A stretch of DNA of 64,000 nucleotides from assembly GCA_028293325.1 (NCBI GenBank), contig JAQGPA010000040.1:1-64000 (forward strand), read 5' to 3'. Within the stretch, counting starts at the first letter, position 1. Every line of letters starts with the position of its first letter. The translations under genes and the position numbers were made by a program. Of the stretch, positions 62,379 through 64,000 are shown one piece after another. The DNA comes from Pedosphaera sp. (GTDB lineage Bacteria; Verrucomicrobiota; Verrucomicrobiia; Limisphaerales; Pedosphaeraceae). The notes below the pieces were generated by a model. That model saw nothing but the letters and a program-made list of their open reading frames with translations. It did not search any database and was not told where the DNA came from.

Positions 62379-62510
62379 GCAGCCGCCCTGGCTGCAGTTC
62401 GGCGCGCCCTCGCGCCGAACACCAGCAACATGAAGACACCAATCGGTGGAGAATTCGCACGTCGCAGAGCCAACGGCGGGGGCGCCGTTGGCTGCGCCCG
62501 GGGCGGGCGC
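62379..62510. repeat. Cluster of four strong GC-rich hairpins (REP/BIME-like)
   Basis: Four perfect inverted repeats follow one another. They are GCAGCC/GGCTGC (62379-62395), GTTCGGCGCG/CGCGCCGAAC with a 4-base loop (62397-62420), GCCAACGGCG/CGCCGTTGGC with a GGGG loop (62469-62492), and GCGCCC/GGGCGC (62494-62510). They lie between a gene remnant and the end of a converging gene, the usual place for repetitive extragenic palindromes. No coding frame spans them convincingly. Confidence 0.7.
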
Positions 62511-62691
62511 GCTCCCCGTTTCCTACTGCATGGTTCCGGCTTAGGAGTGCGCCATTCGATACTCTGTCAGCAGCACAACCACTGGACTCTCCGTCTATCT
62601 TTGCCCCATGCAAATAAAATTTCAGCAAGTCACCATTTGGGGGAATCCTCATGCACAAAGCGCCGCGAAAATGGACGCGGCCATGCTCGAT

Positions 62692-64000
62692 TCACGGGGT
62701 TTCCGTGGCCGGCAGGGCGTTGGTCACGCCGCAGCCGCAGGAAGACGGATTGCTTGGGTCCGCACAGCTTTGGCAGGTAATGTACATGGACGGCTGCAAA
62801 ATGGAGCTCAGATATTGGAACCGAAACCCCGCCACGGTGCTTTGGGCATTCGTCGCATTCGGGTCGAACGGTTGATGCGTGATGGTGAGACTGACCATCC
62901 AAAAAAATTCGGCGGGGTCCTGAGGGCAGCCGCCCTGAAGTTGAGGGAGCGAACTGGGTGCGATCTGCAGGACAGCGGAGTGGTACCCGGTGATGCCAGC
63001 AGAGGAGTAGAGCTGCCCGCCTGAACAATCCGCCCAGCGAATTTGCCAGTGGTAGCTCAGCGAACCATTGGTGCAACTGCGGGGATCAATGCTTTGCGAG
63101 GCATCGAAAGTTAGCTGCCGCTGGGCGTTGACCTTTTTCATATTACAATAACACAGCCCATCAGCAGCTTCGAACGTGCAGGTTGTGTCCGGCGGCTCGG
63201 ATGCCACATCCGAAAAAAACACCGGGACTCTTGCGGGGCTGCCGTTCATCACCGCTGACACAATGGCCACGGGTGGAGCGTCGTTGCCGCAGGGCGGAGC
63301 CGGGGGAATTGTTCTCAATCGGTAAAAGCGGCTTGTGTCGGTGGCGGTTTCATTGACCGTGAACATCCCGTTCGTGAGAGCGACATTTGTCTCCACGATC
63401 CAATTGGCCGGGAAGAGGTTGGTCGTGTATTGGAGTTCAAATGCCGGGCTGCCCGACTGCCACGAAAGCGTGATCTGACCGCCATTGCGGGTGAAACCAA
63501 GCGGGATGGGCACGGCAGGGTTGTAGAGCAGGTCATTCATTTGAAATGCACCGGGAGCAAAAGTGAACGCCCGCACTTCGTCTATCTGGCCATTGAAAAG
63601 CCCGGTCGCCGGATTTTCCGGGACTGCGCCAATGGCAAAGGAGCCGGTGGGCGGGAGCGGGTCCCCGCTGGTGGTACCGCCCGCCACGCCGTTGACGTAA
63701 AACGTCGCCGTGCCGCTGTCGCGCACCAAGGCGAGGTGCGTCCATTGGTTGGTCGGCACCGTGTCGGAACCCATGACCACCACGCCGCCGAAAAGCGCGA
63801 TAAAGTTGCCCGAGCTTCCATCCTGAAGAATCCCCCAGCCGTTGGAGGAGGTGTTGCCGTTGTAGGCGATAAAGTGGCTGTCGGAAGTGCTGTCCGTTTT
63901 CACCCAGGCTTCGAGGCCGAAATTGTCCATGTTATTGATCAAGGCCGCCGAGCCGTAATTGGCGCCGTTGAACGTGAGCGAAAGCAAACTGCTGACGGCG
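62692..64000 (-). CDS. LamG-domain secreted or surface protein (5' end beyond window)
   Basis: The frame is open through the window edge, so the N-terminus is missing. The visible part begins with a concanavalin A-like LamG domain (FGLEAWVKTDS, NQWTHLALVRDSGTATFYVNG, GQIDEVRAF). A beta-domain with QITLSWQSGSPAFELQYTTN, common in verrucomicrobial surface proteins, follows. Then comes a Cys-rich region (CTFEAADGLCYCNMKK, CQSCADPSNPSSCGCG). LamG domains bind carbohydrates or proteins outside the cell. The C-terminus (TNALPATETP) has no visible sorting signal. Confidence 0.82.
   Translation of the reverse strand, partial: AVSSLLSLTFNGANYGSAALINNMDNFGLEAWVKTDSTSDSHFIAYNGNTSSNGWGILQDGSSGNFIALFGGVVVMGSDTVPTNQWTHLALVRDSGTATFYVNGVAGGTTSGDPLPPTGSFAIGAVPENPATGLFNGQIDEVRAFTFAPGAFQMNDLLYNPAVPIPLGFTRNGGQITLSWQSGSPAFELQYTTNLFPANWIVETNVALTNGMFTVNETATDTSRFYRLRTIPPAPPCGNDAPPVAIVSAVMNGSPARVPVFFSDVASEPPDTTCTFEAADGLCYCNMKKVNAQRQLTFDASQSIDPRSCTNGSLSYHWQIRWADCSGGQLYSSAGITGYHSAVLQIAPSSLPQLQGGCPQDPAEFFWMVSLTITHQPFDPNATNAQSTVAGFRFQYLSSILQPSMYITCQSCADPSNPSSCGCGVTNALPATETP

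Noticed and set aside
62340-62691. Short plus-strand frames across the hairpin cluster
   Set aside because: They overlap strong inverted repeats, share no family resemblance, and are explained by GC-rich composition.
1-64000. CRISPR arrays, rRNA genes and insertion sequences
   Set aside because: No regularly spaced repeats, rRNA signature stretches or transposase frames were found.

Overview
The window comes from a GC-rich Gram-negative bacterium, most likely a verrucomicrobium related to Pedosphaera (an inference). Supporting signs are a PVC-type heme-binding protein with propeller, HEAT repeats and CxxCH (28211-31162), a LamG surface protein, outer-membrane beta-barrels, lipoproteins, and many housekeeping starts without a Shine-Dalgarno sequence. 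No rRNA, CRISPR array, transposase or integrase was seen.

Layout. 1-3183 (minus) is a folP-cdaA-cdaR-glmM operon joining folate synthesis, c-di-AMP synthesis and the amino-sugar step of peptidoglycan synthesis. 3.2-6.9 kb holds a glyoxalase-fold protein, a beta-barrel and a peptide-binding lipoprotein. A tRNA-Leu(GAG) at 7035-7119 marks the left edge of an accessory island (about 7.1-18.9 kb, minus strand) with a DUF2252 protein, a SYLF protein, several small membrane proteins, a GH63-like glycosidase, a GH13 enzyme, a DsbA-fold thiol oxidoreductase and a peroxiredoxin. The island contains eroded second copies of its own genes. 19.3-20.0 kb is a VapBC-type toxin-antitoxin pair with a near-consensus promoter. 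20.3-24.6 kb is a housekeeping block (riboflavin, FtsY, PHP phosphoesterase, NusB). 25-34.2 kb has a very large DUF2339 membrane protein, the PVC heme protein, an oxidoreductase, a PPi-type phosphofructokinase and a small membrane protein.

34.4-48.3 kb is a double nucleobase-degradation locus. The minus-strand operon takes 5-hydroxyisourate through allantoin to ureidoglycolate. The divergent plus-strand operon carries dihydropyrimidine dehydrogenase, semialdehyde dehydrogenase, dihydropyrimidinase, an NCS1 transporter, an AGXT2-like aminotransferase and uricase. The aminotransferase could join the two routes by using purine-derived glyoxylate as acceptor for pyrimidine-derived beta-alanine.

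48.3-62.2 kb is a signalling region with five histidine-kinase-type proteins. Its core (52345-57751, minus) is a translationally coupled methyltransferase, a six-TM hybrid kinase and a receiver-kinase protein. This arrangement recalls the PhcB-PhcS-PhcR fatty-acid methyl ester quorum-sensing system of Ralstonia. A FadL-type fatty acid porin lies divergently beside it. This locus is the best candidate for an undescribed system. The window ends with a gene remnant, a cluster of strong hairpins and a LamG protein that runs off the edge.
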